From Campylobacterales bacterium (GTDB taxonomy: Bacteria; Campylobacterota; Campylobacteria; Campylobacterales; Sulfurimonadaceae), in the NCBI GenBank assembly GCA_024280035.1, contig JAJRQV010000044.1, positions 1-56,878 of the forward strand: 56,878 nucleotides of DNA, given 5' to 3'. The notes beneath the pieces are model-generated. The model worked only from the letters and a program-made list of their open reading frames with translations, searched no databases and had not been told where the DNA came from. This document shows positions 17,979 to 29,499 of this stretch, piece after piece; positions within the stretch are counted from its first letter, which is position 1, and each line of letters opens with the position of its first letter. A program made the translations under genes and the position numbers.

Positions 17979-18424
17979 TAATCCACTTTACGTCCTGCCT
18001 TATAGTCTATTTTCCACTGCTTATCATGCAAAGATGTATAAAGTTGCTTATCTTTTCCATCTTCTTTATAGCGTACCATACAGCGGCTTTTACCTAAGAA
18101 GGTCTCCTTAAGTTCGGTTATCATTTTTTTACGAGAGCGCAGTAGTTTAAGATGAACAGCTTGTCTTACCTCTTCATCTATTGTTGTGTCTTGTCCATAT
18201 GCCTTAAGCTTTTTTGCAAAGTTTTTATCTTTTAAGGCTTTGGACAGAGCCCACACTTCAATAGTTAAATCAAAAGATGACTTCATCATAACCTGATTTA
18301 AACGCTCTATATCCGCATTGTTCATTGCCTCATAATAAGACCTAACTGCCTGAGTAGGTGTACTTAAACTACTGGCTTGTACTAAAAGCGTAGCAAAAAA
18401 AAGACCTACAAATAAACGAGACAT
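17978..18424 (-). CDS. Secreted NTF2-like (DUF4878-type) hypothetical protein
   Basis: A 148-residue protein with a signal peptide (ends near VQASS) followed by TPTQAVRSYYEAMNNADIE, the start typical of small NTF2-like/DUF4878 secreted domains, and a C-terminal QLYTSLHDKQWKID strand pair. It probably binds a small ligand or protein in the periplasm; no catalytic residues can be named. It lies 5 nt after the DUF2202 gene and is probably cotranscribed with it. Confidence 0.6.
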   Translation of the reverse strand: MSRLFVGLFFATLLVQASSLSTPTQAVRSYYEAMNNADIERLNQVMMKSSFDLTIEVWALSKALKDKNFAKKLKAYGQDTTIDEEVRQAVHLKLLRSRKKMITELKETFLGKSRCMVRYKEDGKDKQLYTSLHDKQWKIDYKAGRKVD

Positions 18425-18429
18425 ACTAA

Positions 18430-18981
18430 TTACTTAGTATAGGCGTCTATTGCCCCTCTAAAAGCATCTAAATGACTAAAAGAACCTGCTTTTAAATTTT
18501 CATATACATTCACAACATCTGAAGGCATTTCCTCTTCAGCGTCTTCTAAATCATCAATGTCAGTAAGTTCAATATACTCACCTACCATTAAACCACTTAA
18601 CTCAGATTGATACCCTTGAGCAACTAAGGTATCATATAACTCTTGTAAAACAGGAACAACAAAAACACCAACATCACTCTCATCTACATTAGAAATATCT
18701 ACCTTATATGTTTCACAAAGCCCTTGCGCACTGTCCATGTGTTTCTGTTCTGAACTCTGAATACTTTGATAAACACTCTGATTAGAATAATACTCTCCTA
18801 AAACAATATAGACATCACGTGCAACTTTTTCTTCTTGATAAATAAACAGTAAGGTGTCTTTTTGTTCCTCACTTAAGTTGTTTACACTTGTACTTGCTCG
18901 ATTATTTCCATTGCCTGCTGCAAATGATGTTGTAGCTGCTAACGCTACACTTAGTCCCGCTAATACGACCTTATTTAACAT
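18430..18981 (-). CDS. DUF2202 ferritin-like protein, copy 1
   Basis: A 183-residue exported protein: signal peptide (about 1-21), then a helical DUF2202 domain with LSEEQKDTLLFIYQEEKVAR, DVYIVLGEYY and SEQKHMDSAQ. The E..E and E..H pattern is that of a four-helix ferritin-like bundle that may bind a di-metal centre. A paralogue of the same length with many identical residues lies immediately upstream (19171-19722). The role is unknown; stress or metal binding are guesses. Confidence 0.75.
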   Translation of the reverse strand: MLNKVVLAGLSVALAATTSFAAGNGNNRASTSVNNLSEEQKDTLLFIYQEEKVARDVYIVLGEYYSNQSVYQSIQSSEQKHMDSAQGLCETYKVDISNVDESDVGVFVVPVLQELYDTLVAQGYQSELSGLMVGEYIELTDIDDLEDAEEEMPSDVVNVYENLKAGSFSHLDAFRGAIDAYTK

Positions 18982-19170
18982 ATATCTATCCTTTAATTTT
19001 GATAAGAAGTATTATAAAAACTTCTATGTTAAAAAATCGTTTATATTATAAAAAATTATGTTTTAAGCTAAAACCTCGTCCATAAAATTTATTATTGAAA
19101 CGCTTAAATATTAAAACTATTGTTTATCTACACTCTCTATTTTACCTACACTAATTAAATAGAAAAACAA

Positions 19171-19722
19171 CTATTTATTATAAGCGTCAATTGCCTTTCT
19201 AAAAGCAGCTAAATGTTTATAAGCATCTTCTTTTAACTCTTCATATACACCGATTACGTCTGAAGGCATTCCCTCTTCAGCTTCTTCTAAATCAACAATA
19301 TCTTTTAATTCAGCATACTCACCTACCATTAAACCGCTCAACTCAGATTGATACCCTTGAGCAAGTAAGGTGTCATATACCTCTTGGAGTACAGGCACAA
19401 CAAAAACACCGACTTCACTCTCATCTACATTAGAAATATCAACACCATATGTTTCACAAAGCTCTTGTGCGCTGTCCATATGTTCTTGTTCAGAAACCTG
19501 AATATTTTGATATACATTTTGGTTAGGATAATACTCTCCTAAAACAATATAGACATCACGTGCTACTTTTTCTTCTTGATAAATAAATAAGAGTGTGTCT
19601 TTTTGTTCCTCGCTTAAATTGTCAACCGTAATACTTACTTGATTATTTTTGTTACCTGTTGCAAATGATGCTGTAGCAAGCAATGCTACACCTAATCCTA
19701 GTAATATAATTTTTTTTACCAT
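19171..19722 (-). CDS. DUF2202 ferritin-like protein, copy 2
   Basis: A 183-residue paralogue of the downstream gene with the same signal-peptide layout and the same EEQKDTLLFIYQEEKVAR core; differences cluster in the last third (EEAEEGMPSD, KHLAAFRKAIDAYNK). RBS AAGGAGA precedes ATG 19722. A 189-nt gap separates the two copies, so each probably has its own promoter. The tandem arrangement indicates local duplication with later divergence. Confidence 0.75.
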   Translation of the reverse strand: MVKKIILLGLGVALLATASFATGNKNNQVSITVDNLSEEQKDTLLFIYQEEKVARDVYIVLGEYYPNQNVYQNIQVSEQEHMDSAQELCETYGVDISNVDESEVGVFVVPVLQEVYDTLLAQGYQSELSGLMVGEYAELKDIVDLEEAEEGMPSDVIGVYEELKEDAYKHLAAFRKAIDAYNK

Positions 19723-19934
19723 AAATGTCTCCTTAAATTTGACAAACGAATTATAACAATTTTTATATTTACAAACTGTTGTTAAAAGTTAAAGTTTTAC
19801 TAAGTTTTCAATAAAAAAGCATACTTATATAAATATGTTTTATCTTTTTTTAATCATTTATTAGCACTCAAAGTCCTGTATTAATAATGTATATTTTTGC
19901 TTATGCTATACTATAAACAAAAACAAGGCCCTGC

Positions 19935-20342
19935 TTGCCAACTTTAACAACTATCGATACCACTTCTTTTTTAGCCAAGTGCTACATTCATTGGAAAACA
20001 CGAAATTATGGGCGAAAAGTCGAACATGTTGCTCTACTTTTAGCAGTAGCCATTTTTATCAATAAAAATATTTATGAGGAAGAGCTTGAAAGTGCTCATG
20101 ATTTTCTACTTAAAATAATGCATGATGAAGAAGATGTACAGAATGTAATGGATTATGTAAAAATGAAATTAGGCTTATACCAAGAAGACTCCGGAGTTTG
20201 GATGAAGGACCGTCAAGAAGCTTTTAACCTAATAGTGAAAAATGAAGAACTTTATGCCTGTATGATTGATATTTTTCATTCAGATGAAAGTTTTGATGAG
20301 AATGAAAAACTTTTTGAAGCAGCCTTAAAGCGTTTATTATGA
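19935..20342 (+). CDS. Conserved hypothetical protein upstream of cca
   Basis: A 135-residue helical, cytosolic protein with a TTG start (no in-frame ATG until well into the protein; AAGG lies 8-11 nt upstream). The segment HVALLLAVAIFINKNIYEEEL followed by a second acidic helix resembles the TerB-like helical fold, but this is a weak pattern call. Its stop overlaps the next gene by 4 nt, so the two are translationally coupled. Function unknown. Confidence 0.55.
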   Translation: MPTLTTIDTTSFLAKCYIHWKTRNYGRKVEHVALLLAVAIFINKNIYEEELESAHDFLLKIMHDEEDVQNVMDYVKMKLGLYQEDSGVWMKDRQEAFNLIVKNEELYACMIDIFHSDESFDENEKLFEAALKRLL

Positions 20343-21709
20343 TAAAAATTCCCGAATCTATTGAAAAAGTCTTTACTGTTTTGTTTGAGCATGGTGCTTA
20401 TCCTCTTATTGTGGGCGGTTTTGTTCGAGACCATTTTTTAAAAAAACAGAGTAAAGATATTGATATTGAAGTGTATGGCATTAACTCCTTAAAAAAACTT
20501 CAAAAAGCCCTTGAAGAACTTGCTCCTGTGCATGAGGTTGGAAAAAACTTTGGTGTCTTAAAAATGGATTATGATGGTTATGACCTTGATATCTCTCTGC
20601 CAAGAACAGAAAGAAAAACAGGAAAAGGGCATACCGGCTTTGAAGTACAAACAAATGGTCAGTTAGACTTTAAAACAGCCGCAAAACGTAGAGACTTTAC
20701 TATGAATGCTATCGGTTATGACACAAGATCAGGTTATTTTATTGATCCGTATGAGGGTCAAAAAGACATTAAAGAAGGAATTATTCGCCATATTAATGAT
20801 GACACCTTTATTGAAGACCCTCTTAGAGTACTTCGTGCTGTCCAATTTTCTGCACGTTTTAATTTCAAACTAGATACTAACACTTTAAAACTATGTCAAC
20901 ACATGATTAAAGAAAAGATGCTTGATGAGCTCCCATCTGAACGTATCTTTGAAGAATATAAAAAACTATTACTTAAGGCTAACAAACCCTCACTTGGTTT
21001 TGAACTTTTAGACAAGATGAATGGGCTTTACCCTGAACTCAAAGAACTTCAAGGCGTAGAACAAGATAAAACATATCACCCAGAAGGTGATGTTTGGGTT
21101 CATACTATGATGAGTATAGATGCTATGGCTGAACTTCGTACTACAGATAACAAAAGAGATATTATTCTTATGCTTGCTACCTTATGTCATGATTTTGGAA
21201 AAGTAGAAGCCACTGAGCTTGTTGATGGTAAGATTCGCTCAATAGGACATGAAAATATACTCAAACCAAGCCAAACCTTTATCCAACGTTTAAGTGATGA
21301 AAAAGCTCTCTTAGAAGAAATTGAGCCTCTTATTAAAGAGCACTTAATGCCATCAGCCCTATTTAAACAGAAATCAAAAGACCCTGCAATTAGAAGACTA
21401 TCAACCCGTGTTAATATTGAAAATCTGGTTTTAGTGGCTAGTGCTGATCATTTTGGACGAACAACAAAAGATGCTAAGGCTAAAAAGTATGAGGCTGGAG
21501 AGTGGTTATTAGCTAGAGCTAAAAAATTAAAAATTAAAAACACACAACCTGAGCCTTTCTTATTAGGACGACATCTAATAAATGAGGGAATGAAACCTGG
21601 GCTAGAGTTTAAAGTTATTTTGAAAGAGGCTTATGAAAACCAGCTTGATGGAAAAATAAGAGGAGAGAAGTCAGCTATAAATTGGTTAAAAAAATATCTA
21701 AATACTTAA
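20339..21709 (+). CDS. cca: tRNA nucleotidyltransferase/poly(A) polymerase family with HD domain
   Basis: A 456-residue class II nucleotidyltransferase. The head domain has YPLIVGGFVRDHFL (GG motif and RxD) and the metal-binding SKDIDIEV; then the RRDFTMNAIGYD motif, the helix IEDPLRVLRAVQFSARF (B/D motif) and a C-terminal HD domain (HTMMSIDAM and LCHDFGKVE). This layout fits CCA-adding enzymes of Campylobacterota that repair the 3' end of tRNA. The ATG overlaps the upstream stop. The C-terminus overlaps the convergent DUF2062 gene by 4 nt. Confidence 0.88.
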   Translation: MIKIPESIEKVFTVLFEHGAYPLIVGGFVRDHFLKKQSKDIDIEVYGINSLKKLQKALEELAPVHEVGKNFGVLKMDYDGYDLDISLPRTERKTGKGHTGFEVQTNGQLDFKTAAKRRDFTMNAIGYDTRSGYFIDPYEGQKDIKEGIIRHINDDTFIEDPLRVLRAVQFSARFNFKLDTNTLKLCQHMIKEKMLDELPSERIFEEYKKLLLKANKPSLGFELLDKMNGLYPELKELQGVEQDKTYHPEGDVWVHTMMSIDAMAELRTTDNKRDIILMLATLCHDFGKVEATELVDGKIRSIGHENILKPSQTFIQRLSDEKALLEEIEPLIKEHLMPSALFKQKSKDPAIRRLSTRVNIENLVLVASADHFGRTTKDAKAKKYEAGEWLLARAKKLKIKNTQPEPFLLGRHLINEGMKPGLEFKVILKEAYENQLDGKIRGEKSAINWLKKYLNT

Positions 21710-22194
21710 TTTTTATTTTTATTTTTTTTTTCTCTGTTTACCGAAAGTACCCAAAGCCAGTTAATAAGATAATACCCACCTACAGAAAAAAGTACTGAAT
21801 AAAAAGCTGTTCCTACGTAAAGAGGAATAAAGATATCTGCGATATTGGCGGTAAACCACTCCAGACTCAGTTTAATATCAGAAACACCCTCTCGCATCAA
21901 TAAAAAGTTTCCTGTAATATATTCAATATAATAAATAATAGGCATAGTAAAAGGATTTGTAATCCATACTAAAGAGACACCAATGGGAACATTAAAACGA
22001 AAAAATGGAGCAACTAAAACAACAGCAAGCATCTGAATCGGCATAGGAATCATTGCAATAAACATCCCTACTAAAACAGCGCGCGCTACCATTTTGCGAT
22101 TTACAGAAAGAAGCTCTTTGGGAATTTTATACTTCTTCATTAAAGCGTCTAATCTTGGATTTGATGATTTCTTTTTAAAGGCTTTTCTTATCAT
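21706..22194 (-). CDS. DUF2062 membrane protein
   Basis: A 162-residue protein with a basic N-terminus, a membrane helix around residues 37-60 (VGMFIAMIPMPIQMLAVVLV), the family motif SLVWITNPFTMPIIYY, and a C-terminal helix pair. DUF2062 proteins are small inner-membrane proteins of unknown function. It converges with cca. Confidence 0.8.
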   Translation of the reverse strand: MIRKAFKKKSSNPRLDALMKKYKIPKELLSVNRKMVARAVLVGMFIAMIPMPIQMLAVVLVAPFFRFNVPIGVSLVWITNPFTMPIIYYIEYITGNFLLMREGVSDIKLSLEWFTANIADIFIPLYVGTAFYSVLFSVGGYYLINWLWVLSVNREKKNKNKN

Positions 22195-22302
22195 TGTCTT
22201 TATTTATATTAATTTTCTAAAGAAACATCGTATACCAAACGATTCTCTTGTTTTGCAGAATTATACCGTTTTAGTAAAGAATATGCATTTATTTAAATAA
22301 AT

Positions 22303-22434
22303 TAGCTTATATCTAAGGGGAAAATGATGATATAAGCTAGCTTTAACTATAGGGAGAATAAATGAATATCAGAACTACATTCTGACATGCGAAAAGAGTA
22401 AGAAGGAAAGGGGAAGAACCCTCTTCTCTTTTTC
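22303..22434 (+). ncRNA. Candidate small RNA or leader with micro-ORFs
   Basis: The 376-nt gap between the DUF2062 gene and queF has no normal gene but is structured. A perfect 11-bp inverted repeat (TAGCTTATATC at 22303-22313, GATATAAGCTA at 22329-22339) encloses AAGGGG and a three-codon ORF (ATG ATG ATA TAA). Then AGGGAG at 22351 precedes a seven-codon ORF (22362-22385), and an imperfect hairpin (about 22391-22434: GAAAAGAG..AGAAG against CTTCTCTTTTTC) ends in a T-run like a terminator. It may be a small RNA or a regulatory leader. Speculative. Confidence 0.3.
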
Positions 22435-22570
22435 TATGTGTATTATAAAGAGCAGATGTGTAGATAATGTGTGAAAACTTTCATGTTTATTTTTTATAAG
22501 ATATTAGTTTTACAGGTAAAGAATATTTAACTCTTTTGCTATATTCTAGGCTTTAAAAACTAAAACTGTT

Positions 22571-22947
22571 CTATATTTTACTACTGTCTATCTCAATTAC
22601 CGTATGTACATTTCCACGAGGGTTAAAATCTACTGTAATTTTCATATATTTAGGTTCTAATTTTTTCTCTAGAACATTATAAATTTCATTTGCTGTGTTC
22701 TCGTGAGAGATATTTCTATCTCTAAAAGAGTTAATATACAGTTTAATAGCCTTTAACTCTACTACATACTCGTTTGGTATGTATTCTAAGTATATCGTTG
22801 CATAGTCAGGATAACCACTTCTAGGGCATAAGCAAGAGAACTCAGGAAGTGTCATTTTAATAAGATAATTTTTTTATACTCATTTGGCCAAATCTCTAAA
22901 TCTTTTTCTACGTCAAATTCTGTTACTATTTTTTCACCATATTTCAT
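22571..22947 (-). pseudogene. queF: queF, 7-cyano-7-deazaguanine reductase, with -1 frameshift at A7
   Basis: Read from ATG 22947, the frame begins MKYGEKIVTEFDVEKDLEIW and stops after about 31 codons. The remaining protein (TLPEFSCLCPRSGYPD with catalytic Cys, then ELKAIKLYINSFRDR and HENTANEIY) is in the -1 frame down to 22571. The frames join at a run of seven A (plus strand T 22869-22875); one extra A gives WPNEYKKNYLIKMTLPEF and a protein of about 125 residues, the normal QueF size. QueF reduces preQ0 to preQ1 in queuosine synthesis. The start overlaps the upstream GGDEF/EAL stop (ATGA). It could be a consensus error, a true mutation, or slippage on the A7. Confidence 0.88.
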
Positions 22948-24338
22948 CTTTCTCCTTCTACAAACTCTTTTAATTTATCAAAATTTATTATTTTTGAAAT
23001 TAGATTACCTTGAATATAATCAATATTCATCTCTTCAAAAAATATTTTTGTTTCTTCATTATCTACCATTTTTATCCAGCTTTTAATCTTTAACTCTTTA
23101 CACATGGTGGTATATCCAAAAAGTAAAGATTTATAAACAATAGAGTCAATATGTTTAGCAAAGACTTTATCAAAACGAATTATATCCACTTCAAGTCGTT
23201 TTATATACTCTACTGAAGAGTTTAAAGAACCCACATTATCTAAAACAAACCTTACTCCCAGGGCTCTAAACTCTTGTAAAATACTATTATAACGTTTCAT
23301 ATTTGCATAAACCTCTTTTTCAGACAAGATGATAATAAGACGTGAACAGTCTATATTAGCAGTCTTAGTCATCTGTATAAAACGTTGCTTAAATCGATTA
23401 TTTCTTAATACTGAAGGAGAGATATTAAAAGCAAAAGATATTGGCTCTATTTTTTTACATGTGGCTATAACTTTTTCTAAAATAATCTCTTCAAATTCTC
23501 TTTCATAACCTAAACGATTAACAATAGGCATAAAAACTTTTTGATGAATTATTTTATTATCTCGTCCATGAAGCTTAAAACTTACTTGGGCAATTTTTTC
23601 ATCAGCTTGAACAAGTTGATACATTGAAGAAAAATTTCTTTTTGCAATAGCATACCTAATATTCTCTTCTAATTCTAAAATGCTTAAATCATCTTCAGAA
23701 ATAGTATGAATATATTCTCCCTCTTCTATCTCTGTTTCATTAAGTTCAAAAAGTCTCTCTATTAAGGATGAAACATCATTACTTAAACTCTTATCTACAA
23801 TTGAACCACGAACTTTTATCTCAATGTCATTCATGCTGTAATCTTCAAACTTAAGACACATCATTTCTAAAAAAGGACGTATAGTATTGTAATTTCCTTT
23901 TAATCCAATAAGAAAATCACCCCCTTTAAAGTGACCAATAGGAAACTTATCAAAACCCTTATTTGTAAAAAATTTACCTGTCTCTTTAGCCACAAGCTGA
24001 AGGACTTTATCGCCCGCTTTTGTTCCATAACGAGAGTTTATATCTGCAAGGTTTTCTATCCCTACAAGAACAATACTATATTTATCATATTTTTTAATAT
24101 CATTTTCTAATATAGAGATAACTTGTTGACGTGTAAAAGTATGTGTTATCGGATCAGTTATCTGCTCATCAAACCCTCTATAAATCATATAAAAAATAAA
24201 ATATATAGAAACAGCAAGAATAAAAAGAGAAGAGATAAAAAAACCTGTTGGTATTTCTAAAAAGTAATCACTCAAACGAGTAAACATTAAAATTGTTGTA
24301 AGTAAAAAAAGAGGAAGCCCTGTTCTAAGGGCTAACAT
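22944..24338 (-). CDS. Membrane protein with degenerate GGDEF and EAL domains
   Basis: A 464-residue protein with two N-terminal membrane helices (about 8-22 and 32-52), a GGDEF-like domain (about 60-190) whose signature is reduced to FKGGDFLIG, and an EAL-like domain (about 220-460) lacking the EAL motif (YQLVQADEKIA in its place) and the DDFG pair (VLDNVGSLNSS). Neither diguanylate cyclase nor phosphodiesterase activity is expected; a c-di-GMP or GTP sensing or scaffold role, as in LapD-like or CsrD-like proteins, is possible. It sits between gyrB and queF and overlaps queF by 4 nt. Confidence 0.83.
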   Translation of the reverse strand: MLALRTGLPLFLLTTILMFTRLSDYFLEIPTGFFISSLFILAVSIYFIFYMIYRGFDEQITDPITHTFTRQQVISILENDIKKYDKYSIVLVGIENLADINSRYGTKAGDKVLQLVAKETGKFFTNKGFDKFPIGHFKGGDFLIGLKGNYNTIRPFLEMMCLKFEDYSMNDIEIKVRGSIVDKSLSNDVSSLIERLFELNETEIEEGEYIHTISEDDLSILELEENIRYAIAKRNFSSMYQLVQADEKIAQVSFKLHGRDNKIIHQKVFMPIVNRLGYEREFEEIILEKVIATCKKIEPISFAFNISPSVLRNNRFKQRFIQMTKTANIDCSRLIIILSEKEVYANMKRYNSILQEFRALGVRFVLDNVGSLNSSVEYIKRLEVDIIRFDKVFAKHIDSIVYKSLLFGYTTMCKELKIKSWIKMVDNEETKIFFEEMNIDYIQGNLISKIINFDKLKEFVEGER

Positions 24339-24386
24339 AAAGCGATGAGAACGCTCTTTTTGTTTTGGATAGAGTATGATTGACTC

Positions 24387-26765
<2,379 letters not shown>

Positions 26766-26872
26766 CTATCGTTTTTTATCTAAATGTTTTGTTTAAGAGG
26801 CATATAAGTAGAAGAAATGTGTGAGAGTGATACTTTTAACCACCTGTAAAGGCAGTAAAAGTGTTTTAAAAT

Positions 26873-27940
26873 TTAAATGACGATTGGCATTATTATTGTT
26901 TTAAAGTCTTCAGAAGAGACTACAAAAGGAAGATTAGATTCATTTATACCAATATTAAATTCATTTGTATTTATTTGAGAAAGAAAGTCTAAAATATATT
27001 TACTATTAATTGCTAAAACAAAGGCTTCATTAAAAGGTGTATTAAATTGAATCTGTGTTTTTGCTTCGATATTATCTTCACTTAAAGACTCAAAAATAAT
27101 AAGAGAATTTTCAAAAGTAATTTTTAAATCATTAGAAATTGTAGTAATTTGTTTAATAGCATCTATCATTAGAGCTTTTGGAATTGAGAGATTATAAGTT
27201 GTTTCTTTTGGAATGATTCGTGTAAAGTCTGGAAATTTACCATTTATTAATTTTGTAAAAAATGTGTATTGTTCAGATTTAATAATTAAATGTGTATTGT
27301 CATAATAAATTTCAATAGCATTAAAGAAAAGTTTTTGCATCTCTATAATTGCTTTTTTAGGAATAATTAATGAAAGCTCTTCACTTGAGTTATTATCTAT
27401 GTTAACCAGAGCTAAACGTCTTGTATCTGTAGATACGATTGAAATAGTGTTTGCTGATATATCAATTAAAGCACCATTAAGTTCAAACTTTGGATTATTA
27501 TTATCAATAGCAGGGGTAATCTTTTTAAGTGAAGTTATGAGTTTTTGAGAATCTAAATTGATTTTTGGTTTAGAATCAATGGTTGGAAACTCAGGAAATT
27601 CATTCGCATTAAAGGTAGGAAGTTTAAAATTAGAACTGTTTTGTTGAATATGTAACATCTCACCTATAGTATCTAAGGTAATCATCTCATCTTTTAAAAT
27701 ACGAACAACATCAAGAAGTTTTTTTCCATTAGCAGTTACAGACCCAGGAGATAAGGTTTCTACCTGATCAGTTTCAACTCTTAAACCAATTTCATAATGC
27801 GTAGCTTTTACAATAAGTTTACCTGCTACGGTTTCTAAAAAAATATGTGAAGTTATTTGAGAGGTATCTTTTTTTTCTAAAAAAGCTTGTGAATGAATAA
27901 GGACATTTTCTAAAACGGTTTTAGCAATTGATATCTTCAT
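26873..27940 (-). CDS. dnaN: DNA polymerase III beta sliding clamp
   Basis: A 355-residue clamp of three similar domains (about 1-115, 120-235, 240-355). FELNGALIDIS and STDTRRLAL are characteristic of domain 2, and the C-terminal MPIVI fits the MPxR/M-type clamp terminus. RBS TAGGAAT precedes ATG 27940. It follows dnaA after a 196-nt gap that carries DnaA boxes. Confidence 0.96.
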   Translation of the reverse strand: MKISIAKTVLENVLIHSQAFLEKKDTSQITSHIFLETVAGKLIVKATHYEIGLRVETDQVETLSPGSVTANGKKLLDVVRILKDEMITLDTIGEMLHIQQNSSNFKLPTFNANEFPEFPTIDSKPKINLDSQKLITSLKKITPAIDNNNPKFELNGALIDISANTISIVSTDTRRLALVNIDNNSSEELSLIIPKKAIIEMQKLFFNAIEIYYDNTHLIIKSEQYTFFTKLINGKFPDFTRIIPKETTYNLSIPKALMIDAIKQITTISNDLKITFENSLIIFESLSEDNIEAKTQIQFNTPFNEAFVLAINSKYILDFLSQINTNEFNIGINESNLPFVVSSEDFKTIIMPIVI

Positions 27941-27994
27941 GTTGAAATTCCTATATATTTAATAATAATTGTAGTGGTAGTAGTAGGTGAGATG

Positions 27995-28080
27995 AATAGG
28001 TGAAAAACATCTTCAAAGCCTTTGCTACTGCACATGAACAGATGTGAACACTTTTAAAAAGTTATTCACATCTGTTCACC
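27995..28080. other. oriC downstream subregion with DnaA boxes and a 14-bp inverted repeat
   Basis: The dnaA-dnaN gap has four TTCAC-core boxes: one near 27999-28005 (minus), one in GTGTTCACAT (minus, about 28043-28050), TTATTCACA (plus, about 28062-28070) and TGTTCACC (plus, 28073-28080). A perfect 14-bp inverted repeat, 28035-28048 with 28065-28078, contains the middle boxes, and its 16-nt loop itself contains ACTTTT-A-AAAAGT. An AT-rich stretch follows at 28081-28136. Campylobacterota DnaA is known to use TTCAC-core boxes. Binding and unwinding are inferred. Confidence 0.75.
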
Positions 28081-28136
28081 TAAGAAATTATATCTTTTTT
28101 TATGAACTTTGAGAAGTAAATATTAAAAGGGTTCAT

Positions 28137-29462
28137 TTAAATAGATTTTTGAGCCGACATTTTATTATTTAATTCATCAATTTTAACTTTAAAATCTTCA
28201 TCATCTTTAAGCAGTTGATTAATCTTACGCATGGTATGAGAAATAGCTGTATGGTCCTTCATACCAAAGAATTGTGCTAATTGAGGCATAGAGTTTTGGG
28301 TAAGTTCACGTGCTAAGTAGATACAGACACGACGGGCATAAACTATATTTTTGCTTCGACTTTTTGAACGAATTTCACTGGGTTTAACATTAAGTTCTTT
28401 AGCAACAAATTTAATAATGTCTTCAATAGTAATATTCTCTTTTTTGTCTTTAAGTTGTTCTTTGAGTACATTTTTTGTAAATTCTAGTGTAATTTCTTGA
28501 TTCATTAGTTTGGCATAAGCATGCAGTTTAGATAAAATACCCTCTATTTCACGGGCATTATTATCAATAATAGTTGCAATATAATCAATAATCTCTTTAG
28601 AAATATCAACCTTATTCATTTCACACTTTTTCTTAATAATAGCAATTTTAGTTTCGAGTTCAGGAGGTTGTATATCTGCAATAAGCCCCCATTCAAAACG
28701 GCTTTTAAGACGATTTTCTAAACCAGCAATCTGTTTAGGGTGTTTATCTGAGGTTAAAATAATCTGTTTATTTTCAGCTCTTAGGGTTTCAAAGGTGTGG
28801 AAAACCTCTTCTTGAGTTTGATTTTTACCTGAAAGAAATTGAACATCATCAATCATTAAAACATTACATTTACGATATTTATCTTTAAATCTGTCCATGG
28901 TTTGATTTCTTAAATGACGGGTAAAATCATTTACAAATTGTTCAACAGAGGAGTAAATAACAGATTTGCCCTGTGTTTGAAGCCTGTTACCAACAGATTG
29001 CATCAGGTGTGTTTTACCTAAACCAACCCCTCCATAAATAAAAAGAGGATTATAGGCTTCACCAGGTTTTTCACATACAGATTGAGCTGCAGAAAAAGCA
29101 AATTGATTGGTTCCGCCAACAACATAATTGTCAAAGGTATAAGCAGGGTTTAAAAGACTTTGATGAGCTGAATGTTGAGGGGTAACAAGATTAGATTCTT
29201 TAGATTGACTCTTTTTTCGTCTATTTTTAAGTTCAATAACTACCTGAGGTTTAACAGAAGTTTTTACTTCAAAAAGATGAGCAATTTTTTCACTATATTT
29301 TGTTTTTACCCAAGAAGCAATAAGAGGATTAGGCGCAAGAAAAAGAGCATAATCTGTTTTTGAATCTTCTGTACAAAAACTAAGTTGTTTAATATAACGA
29401 TTATATTCAACTTCATTAATCTCTTCTTTAAGAAGCTTTAAAATAGAATCACCAATAGTCAT
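28137..29462 (-). CDS. dnaA: Chromosomal replication initiator DnaA
   Basis: A 441-residue initiator: N-terminal domain I (about 1-85), short linker, AAA+ domain with Walker A GGVGLGKTHL, Walker B VLMIDDVQFL and sensor arginines (ENRLKSRFEWG), and the C-terminal DnaA-box-binding domain with the signature FGMKDHTAISHT. It initiates replication at the flanking oriC. Divergent from ruvC, with DnaA boxes between them that also imply autoregulation. Confidence 0.97.
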   Translation of the reverse strand: MTIGDSILKLLKEEINEVEYNRYIKQLSFCTEDSKTDYALFLAPNPLIASWVKTKYSEKIAHLFEVKTSVKPQVVIELKNRRKKSQSKESNLVTPQHSAHQSLLNPAYTFDNYVVGGTNQFAFSAAQSVCEKPGEAYNPLFIYGGVGLGKTHLMQSVGNRLQTQGKSVIYSSVEQFVNDFTRHLRNQTMDRFKDKYRKCNVLMIDDVQFLSGKNQTQEEVFHTFETLRAENKQIILTSDKHPKQIAGLENRLKSRFEWGLIADIQPPELETKIAIIKKKCEMNKVDISKEIIDYIATIIDNNAREIEGILSKLHAYAKLMNQEITLEFTKNVLKEQLKDKKENITIEDIIKFVAKELNVKPSEIRSKSRSKNIVYARRVCIYLARELTQNSMPQLAQFFGMKDHTAISHTMRKINQLLKDDEDFKVKIDELNNKMSAQKSI

Positions 29463-29499
29463 AAATAACCTTTAAAGTTTTACACATAGTTAGTAGAGT

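Noticed and set aside
18430-19722. Mobile-element origin of the DUF2202 duplication
   Set aside because: No transposase, terminal inverted repeats or target-site duplication are visible around the two copies; simple tandem duplication suffices.
22195-22570. tRNA or other known structural RNA gene
   Set aside because: No cloverleaf arms or TTCGA-type T-loop can be found; only the hairpins listed as a candidate small RNA remain.
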